NCBI GenBank assembly: GCA_035651455.1
Contig: DASRFR010000054.1
Coordinates: forward strand, 1 to 64,000
Direction of reading: 5' to 3'
DNA: 64,000 bases
Source: DASRFR01 sp035651455
GTDB taxonomy: Bacteria > Acidobacteriota > Terriglobia > Terriglobales > Acidobacteriaceae
Shown piece by piece: positions 34,928-42,896 of the stretch. Positions within the stretch are counted from its first letter, which is position 1; each line of letters starts with the position of its first letter. Below the pieces are notes generated by a model, which made no database searches, was not told the origin of the DNA, and saw only the letters and a list, made by a program, of their open reading frames with translations. Position numbers and translations under genes: made by a program.

Positions 34928-36175
34928 TTACTCCTGCCGCAATGCTTCAACCGGAGGAAGCAATGCGGCCTTGCGCGCAGGATAGAGACCGGCGATGATT
35001 CCGGCGACGGCCAACGATGAAATCGCAGCCACCGCGGAACTGGGAACAATCCGTGGAGTGTCGAATCCTTCCGGCGACGGCAACTGGGCTAAGAGGGTCA
35101 CAAACGCCACGGTGATAGCCAGGCCGATTCCGCCGCTGAAAGCAGTAAGAAATGCACCTTCCACAAAAAATTGGGTGAGTATATTGCGATGGGTAGCGCC
35201 CAGCGCTTTTCGCAAGCCGATCTCCTTTGTGCGCTCGGTCACCGAGACCAGCATGATATTGATGATTCCGATTGCGCCCAGGCCGAGCGTTACCAGGCCA
35301 ACTACACCGAGGAAGTAGTCCATGGCATCGAAAATCTTCCCCACGCGCATAGCGTTCTCGATAGTGTCCCAGTCTTCAAATGCATCTTCGAGCTTGGGGT
35401 TGAAGCCGTGGCGGCGCGCAATGATCTGATGTACCTCCTGCTTGGCCGCGAGGTGCTCTTCCTTGAGGATGGGACGATAGTTTATGAAGGAGATTGCGTT
35501 CTCCGAACCTTCAGTTTTCAGCGGGAACAGCATGCGCATGGTTGCGATGGGAACGAATATGCGCATATTGGTTCCGTTATTGGCTTCTTTGCCGATCTTC
35601 TGAACGACACCAATCACGTCGAAATTGATGCCGTTGAGAAGGATAGTGCTCCCGACCCCAGGACGGCCGGGAAACATGTTCTTCAGCAGTTCCCAGCCGA
35701 CAATCGCCACGCGGCGGTGATCGCTGTTGTCTTCGTCAGTGAACCAGCGGCCAGGGCTGACGGGAACGTTGCGGATCTGGTTGTACTCGGGAGCAACGCC
35801 GAAAACCTGCCCGTTGGTGCTGCCGTAATCGCTTACCGCCCGGATGTCCTCGCGGTTGAGCACGGGGGAAACCGCTTTGAGGAACTTCGCCTCCTCCCGG
35901 ATGGCAAGGTAGTCATCGTAGGTGAAGCGGTAGGTTTGACCGGACTGTAGGCTGCCCTCCACCGCTGGAATACGCCCGGAAAACGTAAACATGATGTCCT
36001 GGCCCAGTTCCGCCAAATTCCTTTGCTGTCCGCTGCGAAATCCCTCCCCCAAGCCGACCAATAGCAGGAGCGACCCAACGCCCCACGCAATCCCAAACAT
36101 CGTGAGAAAGGAACGAAGCTTATGTGCCCAGAGTGTGGCCAACGACTGGCGGACGATGTCGAGCAGAGAGCGCAT
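34928..36175 (-). CDS. MacB-like ABC transporter permease (first of pair)
   Basis: Predicted 415 residues from ATG 36175; a GTG at 36208 in frame adds 11 residues before the first helix. The layout matches the downstream copy: helix SFLTMFGIAWGVGSLLLLVGLGEG, periplasmic domain, then LGVVGLVTLGLGAIGIINIMLVSVTERTKEIGLRKALGATHR and C-terminal LYPARKAALLPPVEALRQE. The two permeases differ in sequence, consistent with a heterodimer. They may combine with an adaptor such as that at 29755, although that gene is on the other strand. Confidence 0.9.
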   Translation of the reverse strand: MRSLLDIVRQSLATLWAHKLRSFLTMFGIAWGVGSLLLLVGLGEGFRSGQQRNLAELGQDIMFTFSGRIPAVEGSLQSGQTYRFTYDDYLAIREEAKFLKAVSPVLNREDIRAVSDYGSTNGQVFGVAPEYNQIRNVPVSPGRWFTDEDNSDHRRVAIVGWELLKNMFPGRPGVGSTILLNGINFDVIGVVQKIGKEANNGTNMRIFVPIATMRMLFPLKTEGSENAISFINYRPILKEEHLAAKQEVHQIIARRHGFNPKLEDAFEDWDTIENAMRVGKIFDAMDYFLGVVGLVTLGLGAIGIINIMLVSVTERTKEIGLRKALGATHRNILTQFFVEGAFLTAFSGGIGLAITVAFVTLLAQLPSPEGFDTPRIVPSSAVAAISSLAVAGIIAGLYPARKAALLPPVEALRQE

Positions 36176-36379
36176 GGAAGTCGAATTCGGGGGGACGGAC
36201 CGGCGCACTGCACCGCACCCGTATAGAGATACGCGAGGAGGGACGGCGTGGTTCCCAGAAAATCCTTACACAGTTGGACGTCTTCAGTATGACGGGGTTA
36301 GCCTGCCGAGCGGGGGCATCTAGGGCTGGACACTACCGTCGCGCCCCAGCGGAAGGCAGGACGAAGTGGCGCGCACAGA

Positions 36380-37147
36380 TTACTTCTTTTTTGGACTATT
36401 TTTGGCCTGAGTCGGTGCTTCTCCCGAGGTCTTAAAACTCATGACCTTCGAGCTGTCGACTTCAGCACCGCCGGTTCCCTGCGCCTGTCCGGTCTCGACA
36501 TTGAAGTAGTACGTCGTGTTGGGTTTCAGATCGCGAATAGTAACTCGGTGCGTCAGCCCTCCCTGTCCCCAAGGCGCTTCGGCAAGCTGGGTCAGATTAT
36601 TGGGATCCGTTCCATAGTCGACCCGCGTGCTGCCCTTCAGGTTGGTCGACCAGGCGACTGTCGCGGAGTGCGCGTCCACGTGCTCGAGGACCGGACCATG
36701 AGTAATTTTCACCTTCCCATTTTCTTCGTTGGCCAGGCCCTTTTCGGCAAGCACGGGCTTTTGGTTGTGCACCGCGGGAGCGCCCGCAGCCACGGTCTGA
36801 AAGCTCAAAACACCCTGGCTTTCCGCCTCGCTGCCGCCCTTTGCCTGTCCAGACTCCACTTCAAAATAGTAAGTGGTGCCTGGCTTCAGATTGGTCAGTT
36901 CAACGCGATGGGTATTGCCGCCGTATCTGGCTTCCCCAAGTCTGGTCAAATTATTCTTGTCTGTGCCATACCAGACGCGGCTGTTGGAGGATTCGTTCGT
37001 GGACCAGGCGATGACGGCCGAGTTGCTGGAGGCAGTCTCAATTACTGGACCGTGAGTGATGTGAACCGCTTGCGCGATCAGGCGGCCCGACAACACGAGG
37101 CCTGTCCCCAGGGTCAGCAAGCATACCAATGCGATTCTGATTTTCAT
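36380..37147 (-). CDS. Exported protein with two tandem FN3-like domains
   Basis: Predicted 255 residues; ATG 37147 follows GCGAGGT and begins a signal peptide (about 1-26). Two modules follow, about 28-120 and 145-240, each opening ITHGPV and containing VAWSTN, YGTD.NNLT, and LKPGTTYYF.VE(S/T)GQA. They are clear duplicates. The pattern is that of purple-acid-phosphatase N-terminal/FN3 domains, but no catalytic domain is attached. A Pro/Gln linker joins the modules and a basic tail (KNSPKKK) ends the chain. It is divergent from the DUF2911 gene and its function is unknown. Confidence 0.75.
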   Translation of the reverse strand: MKIRIALVCLLTLGTGLVLSGRLIAQAVHITHGPVIETASSNSAVIAWSTNESSNSRVWYGTDKNNLTRLGEARYGGNTHRVELTNLKPGTTYYFEVESGQAKGGSEAESQGVLSFQTVAAGAPAVHNQKPVLAEKGLANEENGKVKITHGPVLEHVDAHSATVAWSTNLKGSTRVDYGTDPNNLTQLAEAPWGQGGLTHRVTIRDLKPNTTYYFNVETGQAQGTGGAEVDSSKVMSFKTSGEAPTQAKNSPKKK

Positions 37148-37310
37148 AAATACCTCGCTATGGCTTTTTGAAGGTCGGGACCGCGCCAAAGTTGCATTGG
37201 AACTAAGGCCGGCCCTGCTCACCAGCAATCCCGCTGCACGTCTAAGTCAAAGTCTCGCATTGCGTCCGTGTCGCCTTACATTCATTGCTCTCGATTTCAG
37301 GAGGGAACCG

Positions 37311-38381
37311 ATGAGAAAGCTCCGTTCGATTGGATTGGTCTGCCTTGCATCATGGCTTCTGGCGGGGACTCTGAGTTACGCACAATCGTTTGTCATGGAC
37401 CTGCCGCGACCCAGCCAGCATGCCGTCGTCACCCAGAGAGTTGGGATTACTGACATCACGATTTCTTATCACCGGCCACTCGCAAATGGCAGGAAGATCT
37501 GGGATGGCCTGGTGCCCTATGGACAAGTGTGGCGCGCCGGCGCTAATGAGAACACCACGATTTCATTTAGCGATCCGGTCACGGTGGAAGGCAAGCCGCT
37601 GGATCGCGGAACTTACGGCCTGCACATGATCCCAACCGCGGATCAGTGGACGGTAATTTTCTCGAAGAACTACACGTCCTGGGGCAGTTTCACATACAAC
37701 GAAAAGGAAGACGCGCTGCGGGTACAGGTGAAGCCGCAAGCGTCGGAGATGCATAACGCGTTGACGTATGAATTCGACGATCCGAAGGATGATTCGACGG
37801 TTGTTACGCTGCGATGGGAAAAAGTTGCGGTACCGTTCAACGTGAGTGTCGACGTCAAGGACACCGTGGCGGCCAGCTTGCATAATCAGCTACGCGGATT
37901 GCCGCAATACTCGTGGTTTGGCTGGGACGATGCCGCTAACTATTTGCTTACCAACAAAGTAGACCTTGAGGACGCGCTGAAATACAGCGATCGTTCGATC
38001 CAGACTGAAGAACGATTTGAAAACCTGTCTACCAAAGCCCGGGTGCTGCGTGCCATGAACAAGACCGACGATGCCAAGGCAATGGAAGCGAAGGCCCTGG
38101 CCAAAGCAACGCCATTGCAAGTGCACATGTTCGGACGGCAGTTGCAGGCCGACAAGCGGCAGGAAGAAGCCTTTGCGATCTTCCGAACCAATGCCAAGAA
38201 TCATCCCAACGAATGGTTCGTACACTCCGGATTAGCCCGCGTGTATTGCTCGCAAGGCGACTTTGACAATGCTGCAAAAGAAATGAAGATCGCCATGCAG
38301 GGCGCGCCCGATGATGGAACCAAGGCTTACGTGGGTTCGTTGGTAAAGCGGCTGGAAGCCAAGGACGACATCAACAAGTAG
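37311..38381 (+). CDS. Exported DUF2911 protein with TPR tail
   Basis: Predicted 356 residues; CAGGAGGGAACCG precedes ATG 37311. Signal peptide about 1-25 (AGTLSYAQ). DUF2911 (about 28-180) shows DITISYHRPLANGRKIWDGLVPYGQVWRAGANENTTISFSDPV and GTYGLHMIPTADQWTVIFSKNYTSWGSFTY. The C-terminal half (about 215-345) is TPR-like. Common in Acidobacteriota and Bacteroidetes; no reaction is known. Monocistronic and converging with the dehydrogenase gene. Confidence 0.85.
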   Translation: MRKLRSIGLVCLASWLLAGTLSYAQSFVMDLPRPSQHAVVTQRVGITDITISYHRPLANGRKIWDGLVPYGQVWRAGANENTTISFSDPVTVEGKPLDRGTYGLHMIPTADQWTVIFSKNYTSWGSFTYNEKEDALRVQVKPQASEMHNALTYEFDDPKDDSTVVTLRWEKVAVPFNVSVDVKDTVAASLHNQLRGLPQYSWFGWDDAANYLLTNKVDLEDALKYSDRSIQTEERFENLSTKARVLRAMNKTDDAKAMEAKALAKATPLQVHMFGRQLQADKRQEEAFAIFRTNAKNHPNEWFVHSGLARVYCSQGDFDNAAKEMKIAMQGAPDDGTKAYVGSLVKRLEAKDDINK

Positions 38382-38463
38382 TCAGGAAAGGCGGTCTCAT
38401 TTAGTAGTTCACCGGCGTCAGGTGCTGCCTGGCACCCATAAATCTGACCTCTAAAGGCTCTGC

Positions 38464-39342
38464 TTACTTCTGCGTGGCCGCGTGCTGATCGGGGTAGTCG
38501 TAGACGCCGCGGCCTGATTTGCGGCCCAGCCGCCCGGCTTTCACATATTGCACCAGGAGCGGCGACGGACGAAACTTCTCACCGAGGGTTCGATGTAAGT
38601 ATTCGAGAATGTGCAGGCGGGTATCGAGTCCTACGAGGTCCACTAATTCAAACGGTCCCATGGGATGATTCAGGCCGAGTTTCAGGGCTTTGTCGATATC
38701 GGACGCCGTGGCAACTCCCTCCTGGAGCATGTAAAAGGCTTCATTTCCGATCATGGCATTGATACGGCTGGTGATAAAGCCGGGCGCTTCTTTGATCACT
38801 ACGACTTCCTTACCCATACGCCTGCCGACTTCGGCCACGGTGGCCAGAGTGTCGTCGTCGGTTTCAAGCGCACGCACGACCTCCAGCAATTTCATTTTGT
38901 GCACGGGGTTGAAAAAATGCATGCCCAGGCATTTTTTCGCACGATAGGTGACGCTGGCAATTTCCGTAATGCTGAGAGATGAAGTGTTGGAAGCCAGGAT
39001 GGTCGTGGGGCGGCACACTTTGTCGAGCAAAGTGAAGATCTCGATCTTGGACTCCATCTCTTCGGGAACGGCCTCGATCACCAGGTCGGCATCACGCGCC
39101 GCGTGCTCGACCGATCCAGCGTATTCGAGACGGGCGAACGCAGCATCAGCATCCTGCGAACTGACTTTGCCGATCTCGACAGCCTTGTCGAGATTGCCGC
39201 GAATTTCGGTTTCCGCGCGGCGCAGGGCGTTGGGAAGTAAGTCCTCGAGAATGGTGCGGTAACCGCCGAGGGCCGCGGCGTGGGCGATTCCCCGCCCCAT
39301 AATGCCGGCCCCGATGACCGCAACCATCTTCACCTCGGGCAC
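38464..39342 (-). CDS. 3-hydroxyacyl-CoA (3-hydroxybutyryl-CoA) dehydrogenase
   Basis: Predicted 292-residue single-domain enzyme that oxidises L-3-hydroxyacyl-CoA with NAD+ in beta-oxidation or butyrate-type pathways. GAGIMGRGIA (11-20) is the Rossmann motif, followed by ASNTSSLSI (117-125), catalytic H142 in GMHFFNPVHKMKLLE with E154, and PGFITSRINAM. The asparagine expected near the catalytic dyad (NR) is serine here (TSR), seen in other bacterial relatives. The GTG start overlaps the stop of the upstream small gene by 1 base. Confidence 0.9.
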   Translation of the reverse strand: MPEVKMVAVIGAGIMGRGIAHAAALGGYRTILEDLLPNALRRAETEIRGNLDKAVEIGKVSSQDADAAFARLEYAGSVEHAARDADLVIEAVPEEMESKIEIFTLLDKVCRPTTILASNTSSLSITEIASVTYRAKKCLGMHFFNPVHKMKLLEVVRALETDDDTLATVAEVGRRMGKEVVVIKEAPGFITSRINAMIGNEAFYMLQEGVATASDIDKALKLGLNHPMGPFELVDLVGLDTRLHILEYLHRTLGEKFRPSPLLVQYVKAGRLGRKSGRGVYDYPDQHAATQK

Positions 39343-39530
39343 TACTTGCCTCCCTTTTCGAGGGCCTGCAGGATGGAGTCGTAACTGGGGTCCGCCTTGC
39401 GCATGTATTCCGACAGGCGCTTCCGCTCCTCGTCAGTCATGGTGGGGATGGTGGCGCTGATCCGACGGAGGGTCGTAGCGATGTCGTCAACATAATTCAT
39501 TAAACGTATGAGTTCCCCGGTAGCTTGCAT
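39342..39530 (-). CDS. Small helical hypothetical coupled to the dehydrogenase gene
   Basis: Predicted 62 residues, ATG 39530, stop TAG sharing one base with the dehydrogenase GTG. Charged helical protein (IATTLRRISATIPTMTDEERKRLSEYMRKADPSYDSILQALEKGGK) with no cysteine or membrane span. The overlap implies co-translation, so it may be a partner or leader. I recognise no family. Confidence 0.55.
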   Translation of the reverse strand: MQATGELIRLMNYVDDIATTLRRISATIPTMTDEERKRLSEYMRKADPSYDSILQALEKGGK

Positions 39531-39783
39531 GAATTCTCCCTTTTCGCGGCCGGTGAAAGATCGTCAGGTGATACGAGCTACTGACGAGCTTACCCGGTGC
39601 AGGCGAACCAACTATTGTCAATGTGGCGCGCGATTTAGTAAAGCGGCGGCGTGAATGCTTGAAATGCATGCCAAACATTTTTCCGACGGCCGAGGTTGCT
39701 TTGCAGGAGCAGCTGATAGCATCTTGTAACCTGCAGCAAACGTTGCATTTGCGCTGCTGATACGCGCTATTAAGTCTTTTTAT

Positions 39784-39813
39784 TTGTCATTTACATGGCT
39801 GCGCTAATCTAAT
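39784..39813 (+). promoter_or_regulatory. Possible promoter for the HAD/hemerythrin pair
   Basis: TTGTCA (39784-39789) lies 18 bases from TCTAAT (39808-39813). The -10 ends 6 bases before ATG 39820, so the transcript would be leaderless; there is no Shine-Dalgarno sequence before the ATG. Confidence 0.35.
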
Positions 39814-39819
39814 CGCTAT

Positions 39820-40650
39820 ATGAGTGAAAAGCCTTTGAAACGATATATTTTCGCCAGCGATTTCGACCAGACGCTGACGTTTAACGACTCCGGCTATGTG
39901 CTAAGCGAATTGCTCGGCATTTCAACCGAGGAGTTCGAGCGCAAAGCCAAAGGAATGGCGAAGTTGAACCTGGTCCAGCAAGGGGCGGAGCTTGCCTACT
40001 TGCTCCTGCACGATCCGGAGTTCAACTCCCGCGTGCGTCGACAAGACCTAGTGGAGGTGGGCAAGCGGATCCGGCTGAAAGAAAACATCGAACTGCTCTA
40101 CCGCATTCTGGACAGCGGAATCAAAGGCTATCATTTCGATTTTTATGTGCTGTCGGCCGCTCCGGAAGAAGTGATTCAATCGGCGCTCGAGGGCGTGGTG
40201 CCGCGAAACCATATTTATGGCACGAAGCTCATCTACGATGCCGAGGGTCGGATCGGGCGGATTGAGCGCGCGACTGCAGGCTATGGCAAAGTGGCAGTAC
40301 TGGACCAATTGCAGAGAGAGTTGCAGGTGGGCCCGGATCAGATTGTGTATGTGGGCGATGGCAGCTCCGATATTCACGTAATGCTGCACGTCAACACCCG
40401 CGACGGATATACCATCGCGGTATCCGAGGCTAAGCGTGTGGCCCAGATCGCGAAGCGAACGATTTTGAGCACCAACACCCTGGCGGTGCTGGCGCCCATG
40501 CTGGAAGAGATCGTGGGATGGCCGCGACTCCGCATTCGTGAATTGTTCGAAGCGCACGGCCTGCTCATCCAGGAGTGGGACAAAGTGCGGACAGACTGGC
40601 TTACGCTGCGGTCTTCCGCGGTGGAGAAGGCGGAATCGGTGAGCGCGTAA
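39820..40650 (+). CDS. HAD-superfamily phosphatase (SerB-like)
   Basis: Predicted 276 residues. The four HAD motifs are visible: DFDQTLT with nucleophile D14 and D16, motif II in YVLSAAPEE (S112), motif III lysine K157, and VGDGSSDIHVML with D180 and D184. The helical cap sits between motifs I and II, as in phosphoserine phosphatase-like HADs; the tail (residues about 230-276) is longer than in minimal enzymes. Likely phosphomonoesterase of unknown substrate. The hemerythrin gene follows after 7 bases. No ribosome-binding site is apparent. Confidence 0.85.
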   Translation: MSEKPLKRYIFASDFDQTLTFNDSGYVLSELLGISTEEFERKAKGMAKLNLVQQGAELAYLLLHDPEFNSRVRRQDLVEVGKRIRLKENIELLYRILDSGIKGYHFDFYVLSAAPEEVIQSALEGVVPRNHIYGTKLIYDAEGRIGRIERATAGYGKVAVLDQLQRELQVGPDQIVYVGDGSSDIHVMLHVNTRDGYTIAVSEAKRVAQIAKRTILSTNTLAVLAPMLEEIVGWPRLRIRELFEAHGLLIQEWDKVRTDWLTLRSSAVEKAESVSA

Positions 40651-40657
40651 ATTCCTG

Positions 40658-41167
40658 ATGCTGCGAGACAAAAGCCTCATCCCCTTATCGCACCAGCACC
40701 AACATGCGCTGGCTTTGTGCGTGCGCATCGATCGCGCTGCGCAAGCAGGAGATGTCGATCTCGAACCGTGGCAGGCGGAGATCCAGCAGATTTACGAACA
40801 AGAGATTGCCACGCATTTTTCCGCCGAGGAGAAGCATCTTTTCCCTGCCGCGAGGCGAATCGAAGGATTACAAGAACTAGCTTCGGAACTCCTGCTGGAG
40901 CACGCTGCGCTTCGCGGACATTTCCTGGACGCGGCTGCGCGACTGATGGACAGGACTCAGTTGAAGGGTTTTGGCGAGATGCTGGCATTGCACATCCGCA
41001 AAGAAGAACGGCAGCTGTTTGAGGGAATGCAGAAAGCAATGAGTGCGGAGGAGTTGAGCACAATCGGGGCTGCGCTCGCCGATGAATTGAAGCACTCGTC
41101 AGATGCCTGCCTGCTGCCCAGCGCAGCAACCAGATTGAAATCGAAACGGGAAATAGAAGATTTCTGA
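40658..41167 (+). CDS. Hemerythrin HHE domain protein
   Basis: Predicted 169-residue helical bundle. Iron-ligand pattern: HQHQHAL near the start, HFSAEEKHLFP, LLEHAALRGHF and LHIRKEERQLFE in the remaining helices. It probably binds a di-iron centre and may sense or carry O2 or NO; the HHE family also includes RIC/ScdA-like repair proteins, from which it differs in length. It follows the HAD gene by 7 bases in the same unit and converges with malQ. Confidence 0.85.
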   Translation: MLRDKSLIPLSHQHQHALALCVRIDRAAQAGDVDLEPWQAEIQQIYEQEIATHFSAEEKHLFPAARRIEGLQELASELLLEHAALRGHFLDAAARLMDRTQLKGFGEMLALHIRKEERQLFEGMQKAMSAEELSTIGAALADELKHSSDACLLPSAATRLKSKREIEDF

Positions 41168-41175
41168 GTGCAGCT

Positions 41176-42708
41176 TCAGGCGAAAAATTCCAGGTGCGAA
41201 GGATCATCGCAAGCTTGAGGAAGTCGATCGCAAACTTCCGCCAGTATTGCCAACTTCTCGGCCAACTCCGGAGTGAGTACTCCGGGACGATAGCGCCAGC
41301 GCCAGTTGCCGTCATTGCGGCTGGGCGTATTCATGCGAGCGTCGCTGCCCAGGCCAAGAATGTCCTGCAGGGGAATCACACAAAGGTTCGCGACAGAAGC
41401 CTGCGCAGCGCGAATAAATGCCCAGTTCACGTTTGCGTCGGAGCAGCCAAGATAAGCGGCGGCATTGCGGCGCTCGTGCTCGGCAGCAGCAGATTTCCAC
41501 CAACCAACCACCGTGTCATTGTCGTGTGTGCCGGTATAGACCACGGTATCGGCCCGGAAGCGGTGTGGCAGGTACATGTGCGCACCACTGTCCCCAAAAC
41601 CGAACTGTAATACGGCCATGCCGGGAATCTGCAGGCGGTCGCGGAGAGCGTGAACTTCGGGGGTGATGTAGCCAAGATCTTCCGCAAAAAATGGAAGTCC
41701 GCCCAGCGCTTCTCGGAGCTTGATAAAAATGTCGTCTTTGGGTCCGTCGACCCACCGGCCATGGATGGCCGTCTCTTCGCCGGCAGGAATTTCCCAGAAT
41801 TGATCGAAGCCGCGGAAGTGATCGAGGCGAATGTAATCACAATTCTGCGTGGCCCAGCGCAGGCGGTGTGTCCACCACTGATAGCCGCGGGAACGCATGA
41901 CATCCCAGCGATACAAGGGGTTGCCCCAGCGCTGACCGGTCTTGCTGAAGAAATCCGGCGGCACACCGGACACGACTTCAGGCTCCAGGTTTTCGTCGAG
42001 ACGAAAGAGTTGCGGATGGGTCCAGACGTCAGCACTATCGAAATTCACAAAGATGGCAATATCGCCGACGACCCGAATGCACTTCTGCTTGCAATAGTGA
42101 TGCAGAGCGCGCCACTGCTCGTAGAATGCAAATTGGATCACCCGGCCGACCTGCATTTCCCAAAGCAGCTCATTCGACGCGTTTTCTAATGCGGTGGGCT
42201 CGCGACGCGCCAGTTCGCGCGGCCACTTGATCCATGTCTCCTGGTTATAACGCTGCCGCAACGCGTCAAACAGGACGAAGTCATCGAGCCACCACTCGTT
42301 CTCGGCGCAGAAACTGTCGAAGCGACGATGGGCGTCGCTGGAGCCAGCTTTAACAAAGTTCTCGGCGGCTTCGACGATCAGCGGCATCTTGCGTTCAAAG
42401 ACATCGGGATAATCGACGCTCCCGACGGAATCCGCAAGGTCATTCGTTCGTGAACGGTCGATCCAGCCACGTTCGGCCAGGCGTTCCAGGCTGATGAGGA
42501 GCGGGTTTCCGGCAAACGCGGAAGTTGAAGAGTAAGGAGAATAGCCGTAGCCCAGCGGTCCAAACGGGAGTACCTGCCAGAGCCCCTGCCCGCCGAGCGC
42601 GAGGAAATCTACGAATTCGTACGCAGCGGGACCAAAATCACCGATGCCGCCGCGGGACGGCAGCGAGGTCGGATGCAGGAGTATGCCAGTAGTGCGGGGA
42701 AAGAACAT
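41176..42708 (-). CDS. malQ: 4-alpha-glucanotransferase (amylomaltase, GH77)
   Basis: Predicted 510 residues, normal length for the short GH77 type. Opening LHPTSLPSRGGIGDFGPAAYEFVDFLA and GYSPYSSTSAFAGNPLLISLE are typical. The GH77 core motifs follow: RVVGDIAIFVNFDSADVW, catalytic nucleophile region DYIRLDHFRGFDQFW, EDLGYITPEVHALRD, and YTGTHDNDTVVGWW. It transfers maltooligosyl units among alpha-1,4-glucans in glycogen or maltodextrin turnover. No glycogen gene is adjacent. Confidence 0.95.
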   Translation of the reverse strand: MFFPRTTGILLHPTSLPSRGGIGDFGPAAYEFVDFLALGGQGLWQVLPFGPLGYGYSPYSSTSAFAGNPLLISLERLAERGWIDRSRTNDLADSVGSVDYPDVFERKMPLIVEAAENFVKAGSSDAHRRFDSFCAENEWWLDDFVLFDALRQRYNQETWIKWPRELARREPTALENASNELLWEMQVGRVIQFAFYEQWRALHHYCKQKCIRVVGDIAIFVNFDSADVWTHPQLFRLDENLEPEVVSGVPPDFFSKTGQRWGNPLYRWDVMRSRGYQWWTHRLRWATQNCDYIRLDHFRGFDQFWEIPAGEETAIHGRWVDGPKDDIFIKLREALGGLPFFAEDLGYITPEVHALRDRLQIPGMAVLQFGFGDSGAHMYLPHRFRADTVVYTGTHDNDTVVGWWKSAAAEHERRNAAAYLGCSDANVNWAFIRAAQASVANLCVIPLQDILGLGSDARMNTPSRNDGNWRWRYRPGVLTPELAEKLAILAEVCDRLPQACDDPSHLEFFA

Positions 42709-42896
42709 AGAACGATCTTGAGGTCCCGGTCATTGAGAACTGCAAGCTGTATGTGAAACGGCCCGTCGACGGCACATCGTAAAACTGTACCATGACGTTG
42801 TGGGCCCTGGTTGTTGAGCGGGCATGAACTTACATTCGGTGACGCGCGGTTCAGCTTTCTCGCTGCACAGCACGCCGCCTCAGAGCGCCAGAAACT

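Noticed and set aside
38405..38450. Hairpin GGTGC-TGCCTG-GCACC as terminator between converging genes
   Set aside because: Stem is only 5 bp and lacks a T-run.
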